From Mucilaginibacter daejeonensis (GTDB lineage: Bacteria; Bacteroidota; Bacteroidia; Sphingobacteriales; Sphingobacteriaceae), in contig NZ_CP086068.1 of NCBI RefSeq assembly GCF_020783335.1, positions 1,550,001 to 1,614,000 on the forward strand: a stretch of DNA of 64,000 nt, written 5' to 3'. The notes beneath the pieces were generated by a model. It ran no database searches. It was not told the DNA's origin and saw nothing but the letters and a program-made list of their open reading frames with translations. Positions 17,184 through 27,134 of the stretch are shown here, piece after piece. Position numbers and translations under genes: made by a program. The stretch's first letter is position 1; each line of letters starts with the position of its first letter.

Positions 17184-19355
17184 TTATTTAATGAACAGGA
17201 GTTCTCTGAATTTGGGCAGCGGCCATAAAGAGTCGTCCACCAGTTGCTCCAGTTTGTCAACATGATAGCGGATGCCATCAAAGTAAGGCTTTACCTTTTC
17301 GTCGTACGCGATAGCCTTTTCACGAGTATCGTCGATGGCGTTGGCTTTCTTGCGCTCTTCAACCATCTCCTCGGTATTGGTCTTGATGAAGTTGATGTGA
17401 TCAGCGATCCGTTTGATGATGTCTACCTGAGCACTGTAGGTCGATTCGTCAAGCCCGATCTCTTTCAAGCCCCGTACGTTCTCTACCAGTTTGCTTTGGT
17501 AAGTGATACCTGCCGGGATGATCACGCTGTTCACCAGTTCGCCCATTACGCGGGCCTCGATCTGTAGTTTTTTGTAAAAGTCGTCGAGCAGGATCTCGTG
17601 GCGGGCATGTGCCTCTCTGCGGCTGAACACACCGGTGGTCTCAAATACGTTCTGAGCCTTTTCGGTGATCAGGGCGTCAAGCGCTTTAGGTGTGGTCTTT
17701 ATATTAGGCAGGTCGCGCTCGGCGGCCAGTTTCTCCCACTCTTCGCTATAACCGTTGCCTTCAAAGCGAATAGCTTTCGATTCTTTGATATAACGCTTGA
17801 TGATGGTAAGCAGGGCAACGTCCTTTTTCTCACCTTTTTTCAGCAGCTTATCTACATCTACCTTGAACTTTTTGAGCTGATCGGCAACGATCAGGTTCAG
17901 GATGGTCATCGGGTTGGCCGAGTTGGCCGATGAACCTACAGCACGCAGCTCGAACTTATTACCGGTGAAGGCAAAAGGAGAGGTGCGGTTACGGTCGGTA
18001 TTGTCCTGTAGGATCTGCGGGATCTTCGGGATACCTTGCCACAGCAGCGCTTCTACCTTGGCTTTTTTGCTGATACGCGAGGTCTCGATCTCGTCGAGCA
18101 CATCGCTTAGCTGGCTGCCCAGGAAGATAGAGATAATGGCAGGTGGAGCTTCGTTAGCACCTAGGCGGTGATCGTTGTTCACGGAGGCTATCGATGCACG
18201 CAAGATGTCAGCATGCTCATATACCGCCTTGATGGTGTTTACAAAGAAGGTCAGGAACATCAGGTTGCTCTTGGGCGTTTTACCCGGCGATAATAAGTTC
18301 TTACCGGTATTGGTCACCATGCTCCAGTTGTTGTGCTTACCTGACCCGTTCACGCCGGCGTAAGGCTTTTCGTGCAGCAACACTTTAAAGTTATGGCGCT
18401 TGCCCACGCGGTCCATAATATCGGTCAATAACTGGTTATGGTCAATGGCCAGGTTGATCTCTTCAAATATAGGGGCGCACTCAAATTGAGATGGTGCTAC
18501 CTCATTATGGCGGGTCTTCACAGGGATGCCCAGTTGCAATGCTTCGTTCTCAAAATCCTGCATAAAGGCGTACACCCGGGTAGGGATCGATCCAAAATAG
18601 TGATCTTCCAACTGCTGGTTCTTGGCCGACATATGGCCGAACAGAGTACGGCCGGTCAAATACAGGTCGGGGCGGGCGTTGAACAGTGCCAGATCCACCA
18701 AAAAGTATTCCTGCTCTATACCTAATGAGGCATGTACCTTTTCAATGCTCTTGTCAAAGTACTGGCAAATGTCTACCGCGGCCTTATCGAGTGCATGCAA
18801 TGCCTTTAATAAAGGAGCTTTATAGTCGAGGGCCTCTCCGGTATATGATACGAACACGGTAGGAATACATAAGGTGCGACCCATGATGAACGCCGGTGAT
18901 GACGGATCCCAGGCAGTGTAGCCGCGGGCCTCGAAAGTATTACGGATGCCGCCACTCGGGAAGCTCGATGCATCGGGCTCTTGCTGGGCCAGTGCGTTGC
19001 CACTGAATTTTTCCATGGCGCCATCGGCGGTCATTTCAAAAAAGGCGTCATGTTTTTCGGCAGTGGTACCGGTAAGCGGCTGGAACCAGTGAGTATAATG
19101 GGTAGCATCTTTGCTGATGGCCCATGCTTTCATGGCCGAGGCTACCTGGTCGGCCACCTCACGCTCGATCGGTACACCTTGTTCTATCGACTCGATGATG
19201 CTTTCGTAAGCTTCAGTCGATAGATATTGTTTCATTTTCTTTTTATCGAACACATTTGCGCCAAAAAAGTCAGAGATCTTGGGCGACGGTGGCTTTATTT
19301 CAGGAATTGTACGGCTGAGTACCGTTTGTAGAGCATTAAAGCGAATGTTTGACAT
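17184..19355 (-). CDS. glnN: Type III glutamine synthetase
   Basis: A 723-residue enzyme of the large GSIII class typical of Bacteroidota. It has the GSIII N-terminal domain (FGANVFDKKKMKQYLS), the catalytic ESLGIEQEYFLVD-like stretch (GIEQEYFLV), the NGSGKHNNWSM ammonia/glutamate motif, NDHRLGANEAPPA and the ATP-site NRTSPFAF. It makes glutamine from glutamate, ammonia and ATP. It is divergent from amtB across 400 bases, so ammonium uptake and fixation are probably co-regulated. A perfect -7 box lies at 19400-19407, leaving a leader of about 40 bases, and a strong terminator follows. Confidence 0.96.
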   Translation of the reverse strand: MSNIRFNALQTVLSRTIPEIKPPSPKISDFFGANVFDKKKMKQYLSTEAYESIIESIEQGVPIEREVADQVASAMKAWAISKDATHYTHWFQPLTGTTAEKHDAFFEMTADGAMEKFSGNALAQQEPDASSFPSGGIRNTFEARGYTAWDPSSPAFIMGRTLCIPTVFVSYTGEALDYKAPLLKALHALDKAAVDICQYFDKSIEKVHASLGIEQEYFLVDLALFNARPDLYLTGRTLFGHMSAKNQQLEDHYFGSIPTRVYAFMQDFENEALQLGIPVKTRHNEVAPSQFECAPIFEEINLAIDHNQLLTDIMDRVGKRHNFKVLLHEKPYAGVNGSGKHNNWSMVTNTGKNLLSPGKTPKSNLMFLTFFVNTIKAVYEHADILRASIASVNNDHRLGANEAPPAIISIFLGSQLSDVLDEIETSRISKKAKVEALLWQGIPKIPQILQDNTDRNRTSPFAFTGNKFELRAVGSSANSANPMTILNLIVADQLKKFKVDVDKLLKKGEKKDVALLTIIKRYIKESKAIRFEGNGYSEEWEKLAAERDLPNIKTTPKALDALITEKAQNVFETTGVFSRREAHARHEILLDDFYKKLQIEARVMGELVNSVIIPAGITYQSKLVENVRGLKEIGLDESTYSAQVDIIKRIADHINFIKTNTEEMVEERKKANAIDDTREKAIAYDEKVKPYFDGIRYHVDKLEQLVDDSLWPLPKFRELLFIK

Positions 19356-19755
19356 ACTTTTTATAGAATATTTGATCGGATCGTGGGTTCAAGTACCGGC
19401 AAAGATAGGCTTATACCTTATTATATATAGAACTATGCAGTGTAAATTTACGATCGATGCCTCTGTAAGTGTCTCCAGCGCTCCTAAAAGCGCATAATTG
19501 TGGGAGCCGTCAATAAAATATGCTAATTATTTGGCAATTGCTGCTAATAGAATATACATATCAGAACTGTGCTAAACTTTGGAGAAATAAAATTAGGGTA
19601 GATGATAAGCTGAGATATAAAATTGTGCGAAATGCATGTTTTGCAGAATTTTATTAAAATTGTTTGAGGTTTTTTGATTTTTTAATGCTAATTTTAGAAA
19701 AACTAATTGAAATAATCACTTAATGATCAAAATCTAACCCAAAAGACACAAAACA
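19356..19755. other. Divergent regulatory region between glnN and amtB
   Basis: These 400 bases hold the glnN -7 box near one end and, before amtB, a TAATTTTA near-match around 19688. The centre is very AT-rich with long T-runs. No gene or RNA is seen. Shared nitrogen control would most plausibly act here. Confidence 0.55.
19400..19407 (-). promoter_or_regulatory. -7 promoter box of glnN
   Basis: TATCTTTG on the minus strand is a perfect TAnnTTTG match, 44 bases before the glnN ATG. Confidence 0.6.
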
Positions 19756-21099
19756 ATGGAAAATTCGTTCAAAAGGTTCCTGCCATTTCTCATTTTGCTC
19801 GCGATAGCCGTCGCGGCCATCTTTGTCCCGGCACTGCCCGACTTTGCAGATGCTACCAAGTATAACGGTGCGGATATCGCATGGGTTATAGTGGCAGCTG
19901 CTTTGGTGTTCTTAATGACCCCAGGCCTCGCGTTCTTTTATGGTGGTATGGTTACCCGTAAGAACGTACTTTCTACCATGATCAAAAGCGTTGTAGCAGC
20001 TGGTGTTGTTACCGTATTATGGATCGTTGTAGGTTACAGCCTTTGCTTTGGTGATTCGATCGGTGGATTCATCGGCGACCCAAGAACTCACCTGTTCTTT
20101 AAAGGCGTGAACTCAAGCGGTCCATGGGATCTGGCACCAACTATCCCACGTTCATTGTTCTCGGTATTCCAACTGATGTTCGCGATCATTACCCCAGGTC
20201 TGGTGGTAGGTGCCATTGCCGAGCGTATCCGTTTTACATCTTACATCCTGTTCACTGTACTGTTCAGCCTGTTGGTATATTGCCCATTGGCACACTGGAG
20301 CTGGCATCCGAAAGGCTTTTTGGCCGTAATGGGTGTTTGGGATTTCGCCGGTGGTACCGTTGTACACATCTCGGCCGGTTGCGCTGCTTTGGCTGGTGCA
20401 TTGGTTTTAAAACGTCGTAAAGCTCATATCGAAGGCTTGAGCGTTCCTCCAGCTAACATACCTTATGTATTGATCGGTACCGGTCTGCTTTGGTTCGGTT
20501 GGTTCGGTTTCAATGCCGGTTCGGCTTTAGGTGCAAATGCCCTGGCAGTATCAGCTTTCCTGACAACTAACACCGCTGCTGGCGCTGCTGGCCTGTCATG
20601 GATGTTCTTTGACGTGGTTCGTGGTAAAAAGCCTTCAGTATTAGGTTTCTGTATAGGTGCGGTGGTAGGCTTAGTAGCTATCACTCCGGGTGCAGGTTTT
20701 GTGGCCATCCCACAAAGTATCTTCATCGGCTTCATCGCGGCTATCATCTCTAACCTGGTAGCTCACTGGAAAACCACTACCAGCCTTGACGATACACTTG
20801 ACGTGTTCCCTTGCCATGGTGTAGGTGGTGTGGTAGGTATGATCCTTACCGGTGTGTTTGCCACCAAGACCGTTAATAGCGCAGGCCCTAACGGTTTACT
20901 TTACGGTGATCCGGGCTTTTTCTTCACTCAGTTGAAAGCCTTACTGATCGTGGTTCCGTTCAGCTTCATCGTTTCATTCCTGATCTTTAAACTGGTCAAC
21001 CTGATCGAACCACTTCGCGTAACTGCCGAAGAAGAAGAAGTTGGTTTGGATTACAGCCAGCACGACGAGCGTTACACTTCACAACGCTTAACTGTATAA
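19756..21099 (+). CDS. amtB: Ammonium transporter
   Basis: A 447-residue Amt/MEP/Rh channel with 11 or 12 hydrophobic helices. It shows GLAFFYGGMVTRKNVLSTM, HISAGCAALAGALVLKRRK and the twin-His pore region (DFAGGTVVHISAG and FPCHGVGGVVGMILTG). It conducts ammonium/ammonia across the inner membrane. The N-terminal helix may be a cleaved signal, as in E. coli AmtB. Codon bias suggests high expression. It is divergent from glnN and has its own terminator. Unlike in many bacteria, no glnK/P-II gene lies next to it. Confidence 0.95.
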   Translation: MENSFKRFLPFLILLAIAVAAIFVPALPDFADATKYNGADIAWVIVAAALVFLMTPGLAFFYGGMVTRKNVLSTMIKSVVAAGVVTVLWIVVGYSLCFGDSIGGFIGDPRTHLFFKGVNSSGPWDLAPTIPRSLFSVFQLMFAIITPGLVVGAIAERIRFTSYILFTVLFSLLVYCPLAHWSWHPKGFLAVMGVWDFAGGTVVHISAGCAALAGALVLKRRKAHIEGLSVPPANIPYVLIGTGLLWFGWFGFNAGSALGANALAVSAFLTTNTAAGAAGLSWMFFDVVRGKKPSVLGFCIGAVVGLVAITPGAGFVAIPQSIFIGFIAAIISNLVAHWKTTTSLDDTLDVFPCHGVGGVVGMILTGVFATKTVNSAGPNGLLYGDPGFFFTQLKALLIVVPFSFIVSFLIFKLVNLIEPLRVTAEEEEVGLDYSQHDERYTSQRLTV

Positions 21100-21106
21100 T
21101 AATTGA

Positions 21107-21149
21107 TAAGAGCACTGCGCGCCTCACTATACGCGCGGTGCTCTTATTT
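21107..21149 (+). terminator. Terminator of amtB
   Basis: Fifteen-bp arms TAAGAGCACTGCGCG/CGCGCGGTGCTCTTA with one wobble, then a short T-run. Confidence 0.8.
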
Positions 21150-21521
21150 CAAAGTTCCCTGCCGAACATTTTTACTGCTTACAAGTTCTCCGAGAGGCTG
21201 TTGCCTGCACCGGATAGCCATAGCTACGTTCGGTCGTTATTAAACAGAAGCTCCTTAAAAGCGCTGAACAACAACAACGCGCTGGTAGGCCCTCTGTTGC
21301 GTGTTATGATGTTAACGCCGATGTCAATGCAATTAACTGCTGCTTGTTCATAAGGTCTTAACAGCGATCCTCCGTACCAAAGTATTCATGTCCTGATCCG
21401 TGCCGGCAAAAAGCAAAATTTTACCGGATGGCCAAAGGTATGCCCTTTAAGGAATGATGATCTTGGCACGTAAAAACCTAAAAATCAAACTAATAGATCA
21501 ATTATCACACACAACACTCTC
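21150..21521. other. Gene-poor gap between amtB and the porin
   Basis: These 372 bases lie where a P-II gene often sits. Short open stretches on both strands (for example, minus strand 21221-21353) have no usable start or recognisable family. A decayed gene is possible but cannot be shown. The last 50 bases before the porin are A-rich with no clear -7 box. Confidence 0.4.
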
Positions 21522-22571
21522 ATGAAAAAGAAATTTTTACTCGCAGGCGCATTCGTGTTAGCTACGTTAGCATCAAAGGCGCAACAAGACACCTCCAGGA
21601 CGGCCGACCCGGGCCTTACTTTTTTTGGCTCGGTGGATACTTACTACAAGCTTGACCTACAGAACCGTAAAGCGTCCAACATTGGTACCAGCTTTGCCAG
21701 TGATCCAAATTCGGTATCGATCGGTATGGTAGATCTGGGTGTTAAAAAGAAATATCAGCGTGCCTTGTTCGTGGGTGAATTGTCGTTCGGTCCGCGGGGT
21801 CAGTACCAATCGATCCCTAATGGCGAGGACGGCAACAGCTTCCACATCCAGAACCTGTACGTAGGCTATGATCTGACCGATCAGTTGAACGTTACGGCCG
21901 GTTACATGTCAACCTTTGTGGGTTACGAGGTGATATCGCCTGTGGGCAACTTCAACTACTCTACATCATACCTGTTCACTAACGGTCCGTTCCAGAACGC
22001 GGGTTTGAAACTGACCTATGTCTTTAGCGATAAAGTAAGCCTGATGGCCGGTATCTTTAACGATACCTGGAACGTTTACCGTTCGGTGAGCGATGTTTCT
22101 ACCTTTGGCGCACAGTTAATGGTGTCTCCTGTTAAAGGATGGACCGCTTATTTGAACGTATTGAGTGGCAAGCGCTCAGGTACCGAATTGGACCTGACCA
22201 GTGCTTACCAGATCACCGACGCCTTTAAATTGGGCCTGAACGCGGCCGATTTCTCGGCACCTAATGATGGTGGCGGTTTCGCAGGCGCGGCCTTGTACCC
22301 ACAACTGGCCGTTTCAAAGGCGGTTACCCTGGGCTTACGCGGCGAGTTCTTCAAGAACAAAAGCAAGACCGGTGGTGCGTTCTCGAACATTAACCCGGGC
22401 GATAATGTTAAGGCCTTCACTTTTACGGCCAACGTAAAGGCAGGTGGTTTGACCTTTATCCCTGAGGTTAGGTTAGATAACGCCAGCAAGGCCTCTAACT
22501 TCCTGAAAAGTAATGGTGCAGTTACCAAGACCGCTTCACAATTCGTGTTAGCGGCAGTGTATGCATTTTAA
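21522..22571 (+). CDS. Outer-membrane beta-barrel porin (OmpL-like, BBP2 type)
   Basis: A 349-residue protein with signal peptide MKKKFLLAGAFVLATLASKAQ. Alternating amphipathic strands follow throughout (FFGSVDTYYKLDL, SVSIGMVDLGV, GWTAYLNVLSGKRSG) and the last strand is FVLAAVYAF, ending in Phe as outer-membrane barrels do. It resembles the putative beta-barrel porin-2 family found beside amtB in many Bacteroidota. Its position suggests a nitrogen-linked porin, perhaps passing ammonium or small N-compounds; that is inference. A terminator follows 21 bases after the stop. Confidence 0.82.
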   Translation: MKKKFLLAGAFVLATLASKAQQDTSRTADPGLTFFGSVDTYYKLDLQNRKASNIGTSFASDPNSVSIGMVDLGVKKKYQRALFVGELSFGPRGQYQSIPNGEDGNSFHIQNLYVGYDLTDQLNVTAGYMSTFVGYEVISPVGNFNYSTSYLFTNGPFQNAGLKLTYVFSDKVSLMAGIFNDTWNVYRSVSDVSTFGAQLMVSPVKGWTAYLNVLSGKRSGTELDLTSAYQITDAFKLGLNAADFSAPNDGGGFAGAALYPQLAVSKAVTLGLRGEFFKNKSKTGGAFSNINPGDNVKAFTFTANVKAGGLTFIPEVRLDNASKASNFLKSNGAVTKTASQFVLAAVYAF

Positions 22572-22592
22572 TAATTACTGAGCTATATTTAC

Positions 22593-22623
22593 AGGCCGCT
22601 GCACTTGCGCAGCGGCCTTTTTT
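22593..22623 (+). terminator. Terminator of the porin gene, abutting the next start codon
   Basis: Perfect 10-bp arms AGGCCGCTGC/GCAGCGGCCT, 6-base loop and a six-T run. The run ends exactly where the ATG at 22624 begins. Confidence 0.88.
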
Positions 22624-23202
22624 ATGATGAAACGTCAAATATTGTTATTCGCCACCTTGTTATGGGCAGCCATAGGCATGGCCCAAACCGATGATCGTTT
22701 GGTGATCAGCGAGCAGAACAAGTACACCTATATGCAGGTACGCCCGCTGAAGCAAGACATCGACCTGCCTAAACTGGCCAAAGAGCTTAAAAAGAACGCC
22801 GTTGGGGTAAAGACCGCAGTGGCGGGCGCCAATGGGATCACCGGTACGGGGCAGATCCTGATCTACAAAAAAGGACTGATCACCGCCCAGGAGCAGGCAT
22901 CCATCACTTACGACCTGAGTGTTGATGTGAAGGAGGGCAAGTACCGTTTGCTGCTAACAAATATGGTGTATACCCCATACCAGCGTAACCGTTACGGCGT
23001 GTTCGCGCCTGTGGATGGCGCAGGCACTGATCTGGAAAAAATGAAAGCCAAACTTGCGGTGAAACCTTTTAACGAATTGTTGAGTACGGTGACCACTTAT
23101 GGCGCCAAATTAGAGCGGACGGTGAACGAAGAGGTGAACAATGCGCCTGCGCAAAAAGCTAAGGCCGATACCTTGAAGCGGGTGAATACCCGTGACTGGT
23201 AG
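22624..23202 (+). CDS. DUF4468-like exported protein
   Basis: A 192-residue protein with a signal peptide (MMKRQILLFATLLWAAIGMAQ). The rest is one mixed alpha/beta domain (IYKKGLITAQEQASITYDLSVDVKEGKYRLLLTNM) resembling DUF4468, whose fold is compared to TATA-binding protein and whose function is unknown. It should be periplasmic. The start is crowded: the porin terminator T-run touches the ATG, so transcription comes either from read-through or from a TATATTTA box at about 22584. In the second case the hairpin would lie in the mRNA leader. ATG 22627 is an equal alternative. Confidence 0.75.
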   Translation: MMKRQILLFATLLWAAIGMAQTDDRLVISEQNKYTYMQVRPLKQDIDLPKLAKELKKNAVGVKTAVAGANGITGTGQILIYKKGLITAQEQASITYDLSVDVKEGKYRLLLTNMVYTPYQRNRYGVFAPVDGAGTDLEKMKAKLAVKPFNELLSTVTTYGAKLERTVNEEVNNAPAQKAKADTLKRVNTRDW

Positions 23203-23425
23203 TCGAAATGTTAAATAATGTTAAAATACTGAAATTCAGTGTTTTGTAATTATAAATTTATCAAAAGAATGCTTCAAATAAAGCACTAATTTGCAGCATT
23301 CTTCGCTTATAAATGCGATCATTGATGTTATAACGCATAAACTCCTATCAAAGTTGGAATTGTGATAGTACGCGAAATATATAGGTGGTGTTAGTGTTAT
23401 ATTAGAAAATATAATTCTAATCACC

Positions 23426-24268
23426 ATGCTCAACTCAAAATTTGACCTTTACAAGAACGAGTGGCTCGATCTTGTATTCACCGACAGGAACAAAAGTTAC
23501 GGCGCCTACGATCTCCGGGCTCATTACGGAGATAACATGATGAAGGCCCTGGCCATCACGCTTACCGGTTTTACGATCGCCGCCATCTCGCTCACTATTG
23601 CCTTCAGGCATGATATCGTGCCTGCTGATTGTCCTCCAATTTTAAACAAGGTAGATGTGGAATTACCTAAAACGCCTCCAAAATTTGAAGAGATCAAAGA
23701 AGCTAAACTGAATACCAAGAAGGTCGATCTTCCTAAAACATCAACAGTTAAGCAAACCAACGTGTCAACCACAAAGTTCGTTGTACCAAAAATTACCAGC
23801 GAAGAGGTGAAGACGGACTTTAAGATGCCGGATCCTGATCCGCAGATAGCCTCAGTGGACAATAAAGGTGATGCTTCAAAACCATCGACCACGATATTTG
23901 ACGGTGGCACACCTGGCAAAACGGATGTTGGCGTTAAAGGTGAAGACAATGGTGAAAGTACCAAGATATTTGATGGTGTGGAAGTAATGCCCGAGCCGGT
24001 CGGTGGTGCTGCTGCCTGGAGCAAATTTTTGCAACGTAACCTGCGTTACCCTGATACCGAGGTAGAGGGCCGCGTGATCTTGAGTTTTGTAGTAGAGAAG
24101 GACGGTCACCTGACCGATATACAAGTGGTCAAAGGCGTACTGGCAGAATTGGACCGCGAAGCTTTGCGCGTGCTCAAACTGGCCCCGGCCTGGAAGCCAG
24201 GCAAGCAGAATGGTCAGCCGGTGCGTGTTAAGTACACCATCCCGATCGTGTTCATGCTCAACCAATAA
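23426..24268 (+). CDS. TonB-family energy transducer
   Basis: A 280-residue protein. A short cytoplasmic start leads to one membrane helix (about 42-60, ALAITLTGFTIAAISLTIAF). A periplasmic Pro/Lys/Thr-rich spacer spans about 70-190. The C-terminal TonB domain has RNLRYPDTEVEGRVILSFVV and REALRVLKLAPAWKPGKQNG. It would couple the proton-motive force, through ExbB/ExbD (not in this window), to outer-membrane receptors such as the Oar-like protein. The first 25 residues (KFDLYKNEWLDLVFTDRNKSYGAYDLR) match the usual Bacteroidota TonB N-terminus. It is flanked by its own terminator. Confidence 0.9.
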   Translation: MLNSKFDLYKNEWLDLVFTDRNKSYGAYDLRAHYGDNMMKALAITLTGFTIAAISLTIAFRHDIVPADCPPILNKVDVELPKTPPKFEEIKEAKLNTKKVDLPKTSTVKQTNVSTTKFVVPKITSEEVKTDFKMPDPDPQIASVDNKGDASKPSTTIFDGGTPGKTDVGVKGEDNGESTKIFDGVEVMPEPVGGAAAWSKFLQRNLRYPDTEVEGRVILSFVVEKDGHLTDIQVVKGVLAELDREALRVLKLAPAWKPGKQNGQPVRVKYTIPIVFMLNQ

Positions 24269-24289
24269 CGTGTGCTGATCATAATATAG

Positions 24290-24321
24290 CAAAAAGGCAT
24301 CCCCAAAAGGATGCCTTTTTG
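24290..24321 (+). terminator. Terminator of the tonB-family gene
   Basis: Arms CAAAAAGGCATCC/GGATGCCTTTTTG form a perfect 13-bp stem with a CCAAAA loop, 21 bases after the stop. Confidence 0.9.
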
Positions 24322-24373
24322 CATGTAAGGCGTACTTGCTGCCTGATCTGGCCACTTAATTACGCCAAAATAT

Positions 24374-24381
24374 TATTTTTG
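24374..24381 (+). promoter_or_regulatory. -7 promoter box of valS, six bases before the ATG
   Basis: TATTTTTG matches TAnnTTTG. The spacing to the ATG at 24388 implies a leaderless or nearly leaderless mRNA. Confidence 0.6.
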
Positions 24382-24387
24382 TGAACT

Positions 24388-27066
24388 ATGAGTATTTCGA
24401 AGACCTACCAGTTCAGTGAAGTTGAAGATAAATGGTACAGCTATTGGCTACAGCATAAATTTTTCCGTTCGGTGCCTGATGAGCGCGAACCCTATACGAT
24501 CGTGATCCCTCCGCCCAATGTGACCGGTGTGCTGCACATGGGCCACATGCTAAATAACACTATACAGGACGTGCTGATCCGCCGTGCACGTATGCGCGGC
24601 AAGAACGCCTGCTGGGTACCCGGCACCGATCATGCCAGTATAGCTACCGAGGCCAAGGTGGTGGCCATGCTTAAAGAGCGTGGTATAGCCAAGGCTGATC
24701 TTACCCGCGAGGAGTTCTTGAAATACGCCTGGGAGTGGAAAGAGAAATACGGCGGTATCATCCTTGATCAATTGAAAAAACTGGGCGCCTCTTGCGATTG
24801 GGACCGTACCCGTTTCACCATGGAGGATGATATGTCTGAAGCGGTGATCGATACCTTTATCCATCTGGCCAAAAAAGGCCTGATCTACCGCGGCGTGCGC
24901 ATGGTGAACTGGGACCCTAAAGGCCTCACCGCCGTGTCAGACGAGGAGGTGATCCGCAAAGAGGTGAACCAGAAGCTTTATTACATTCGCTACATGATCG
25001 CGGGCGGTGAGTTGCCGGTAGAGGAAGCTCAGGCAACTGAGAACGCGCAATCCGCAAGCTATATCACTATCGCCACCACTCGCCCGGAGACCATCATGGC
25101 CGACAGTGCGATATGTATCAACCCTAACGATGAACGTTACACACATTTGCATGGCAAAAAGGTGTACGTACCATTGATAAACCGCGAGATACCGGTGATC
25201 CTGGACGAGTACGTGACCATGGACTTTGGTACCGGCTGCTTGAAAGTTACTCCAGCGCACGATCTGAATGACTATGAGCTGGGTCAAAAACATAACCTGC
25301 CGGTGATCGACATTTTGAACGACGACGGTACCTTGAACGACAAGGCCGAGATACTGATCGGCGAGGACCGCTTTGCAGCCCGTAAAAAGATCGCCGTGAT
25401 GCTGGAAGAAGCAGGTGCGTTAGATAAGGTAGAAGAATACCGTTCGCAAGTAGGTTTCTCAGAACGTACCGATGCGGTGATAGAGCCTAAACTATCGATG
25501 CAGTGGTTCTGCAAAATGGGAGAGATGGCCAAACCAGCCCTCGACTATGTGTTAAACGGTGAGGTCAAGCTCATTCCCGACAAGTTCATTAATACGTACC
25601 GCCACTGGATGGAGAACGTACGCGACTGGAACATTAGCCGCCAGTTATGGTGGGGCCAGCAGATACCGGCATGGTACCTGCCTAATGGCCAGTACGTGAT
25701 CGCCAAAACGGCTGAAGAGGCATTGGAAGAAGCCAGAAAGCTTTCGACCGACAATGCTAACTTGACCACTGCCGACCTTCAGCAGGATCCGGACGTGGTT
25801 GATACCTGGTTCTCATCGTGGTTGTGGCCTATATCGGTATTCGATGGTTTTAAGGATCCTGATAATGCCGACATTAATTACTATTACCCGACCAATGATC
25901 TGGTTACCGCTCCTGAGATCCTGTTCTTCTGGGTGGCTCGTATGATCATGGCCGGCCATGAGTTCAAAGGTCAGGCACCATTCAAGAACGTGTACCTGAC
26001 CGGTATCGTTCGTGATAAACTTGGCCGCAAAATGTCCAAGTCATTAGGCAACTCGCCCGACCCGATCGACCTGATCAATAAATACGGGGCCGATGGTGTG
26101 CGCGTAGGTATGCTCATGTGCTCGCCTGCCGGCAATGATCTCATGTTCGATGAAAGCTATTGCGAGCAGGGGCGCAACTTTGCTAATAAGATCTGGAATG
26201 CATTCAGGCTGGTAAAGGGCTGGGAGGTAGATGAGAACCTGGAGAACAAGAACGAGACCGCGATCACCTGGTTCAAAGCCCGTTTTGAGCAGGCCTTGTT
26301 GGAGATAGACGAACTGTTCGGCCAGTACCGCCTGTCGGAAGCGATCATGGCGATCTACAAACTGGTATGGGACGACTTTTGCGCCTGGTACCTGGAAATG
26401 GTAAAGCCGGCCTATCAGCAACCGATCGATGCGGCGAGCTTCAAAGCAACGGTAAGCTTTTTTGAGGACATCCTGAAAGTACTCCATCCATTCATGCCGT
26501 TCATTACTGAGGAGTTATGGCACGACGAGATATTCGGTCAGCGTGACGAGAAAGACTGCTGTATAGTGGCTCAACAACCCGTCGGTTCACAACCTGAAGG
26601 AGTGTTGGTAAATACTTTCGAGAACGTTAAACAAGTTGTGGCAGAAATTCGTAATATTCGCAGCAGCAAGCAGTTATCGCCTAAAGAGAGCCTTGACCTT
26701 TACATCAAAAGCAACTCGGCGATCAGCTTCGACGCATTTTTGCCGGTACTGACCAAACTGGCCAACCTTGGAAATATAACACATACGGATAGCAACATAG
26801 CCGGAGCGGCCAGCTTCATGGTATCTACCGACGAGTTCTTTGTACCTCTGGGTAATAACATCGATGTTGACGCCGAACGCGCACGGATACAAAAAGAGAT
26901 CGAGTATCTGAATGGGTTCCTTAAGTCGGTGAACGCAAAGCTGTCTAACGAGAAGTTTGTGAACAACGCCAAGCCAGAGGTCATTGCCAACGAACGCAAA
27001 AAACAGTCAGATGCTGAATCTAAGCTAAAGGCACTGGAAGAGAGCTTACAATTCTTGGCAAATTAA
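24388..27066 (+). CDS. valS: Valine--tRNA ligase
   Basis: An 892-residue class I synthetase. The HIGH-type motif is GVLHMGH (residues 47-53) and the KMSKS loop spans 548-552. The editing (CP1) domain is in between ([13 protein letters not shown]). The anticodon-binding domain and a C-terminal coiled coil ([16 protein letters not shown]... [11 protein letters not shown]) complete it. It charges tRNA-Val and removes mischarged threonine. No T-box-like leader is possible with the short upstream region. No clear terminator separates it from the next gene, 68 bases away. Confidence 0.97.
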   Translation: MSISKTYQFSEVEDKWYSYWLQHKFFRSVPDEREPYTIVIPPPNVTGVLHMGHMLNNTIQDVLIRRARMRGKNACWVPGTDHASIATEAKVVAMLKERGIAKADLTREEFLKYAWEWKEKYGGIILDQLKKLGASCDWDRTRFTMEDDMSEAVIDTFIHLAKKGLIYRGVRMVNWDPKGLTAVSDEEVIRKEVNQKLYYIRYMIAGGELPVEEAQATENAQSASYITIATTRPETIMADSAICINPNDERYTHLHGKKVYVPLINREIPVILDEYVTMDFGTGCLKVTPAHDLNDYELGQKHNLPVIDILNDDGTLNDKAEILIGEDRFAARKKIAVMLEEAGALDKVEEYRSQVGFSERTDAVIEPKLSMQWFCKMGEMAKPALDYVLNGEVKLIPDKFINTYRHWMENVRDWNISRQLWWGQQIPAWYLPNGQYVIAKTAEEALEEARKLSTDNANLTTADLQQDPDVVDTWFSSWLWPISVFDGFKDPDNADINYYYPTNDLVTAPEILFFWVARMIMAGHEFKGQAPFKNVYLTGIVRDKLGRKMSKSLGNSPDPIDLINKYGADGVRVGMLMCSPAGNDLMFDESYCEQGRNFANKIWNAFRLVKGWEVDENLENKNETAITWFKARFEQALLEIDELFGQYRLSEAIMAIYKLVWDDFCAWYLEMVKPAYQQPIDAASFKATVSFFEDILKVLHPFMPFITEELWHDEIFGQRDEKDCCIVAQQPVGSQPEGVLVNTFENVKQVVAEIRNIRSSKQLSPKESLDLYIKSNSAISFDAFLPVLTKLANLGNITHTDSNIAGAASFMVSTDEFFVPLGNNIDVDAERARIQKEIEYLNGFLKSVNAKLSNEKFVNNAKPEVIANERKKQSDAESKLKALEESLQFLAN

Positions 27067-27134
27067 TTGTAATTGCTTCGTTGCCTGAGCTTATGCATGC
27101 TGCATAGCTGGTAATAAACAGGACGACCGAACTA

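Noticed and set aside
21138..21353. Plus-strand frame of 71 codons after amtB
   Set aside because: It begins inside the amtB terminator, has no promoter, and its composition is unlike neighbouring genes.
23203..23425. Possible small gene on the minus strand before the TonB-family gene
   Set aside because: The 65-codon frame covers AT-rich promoter sequence and has no recognisable features.
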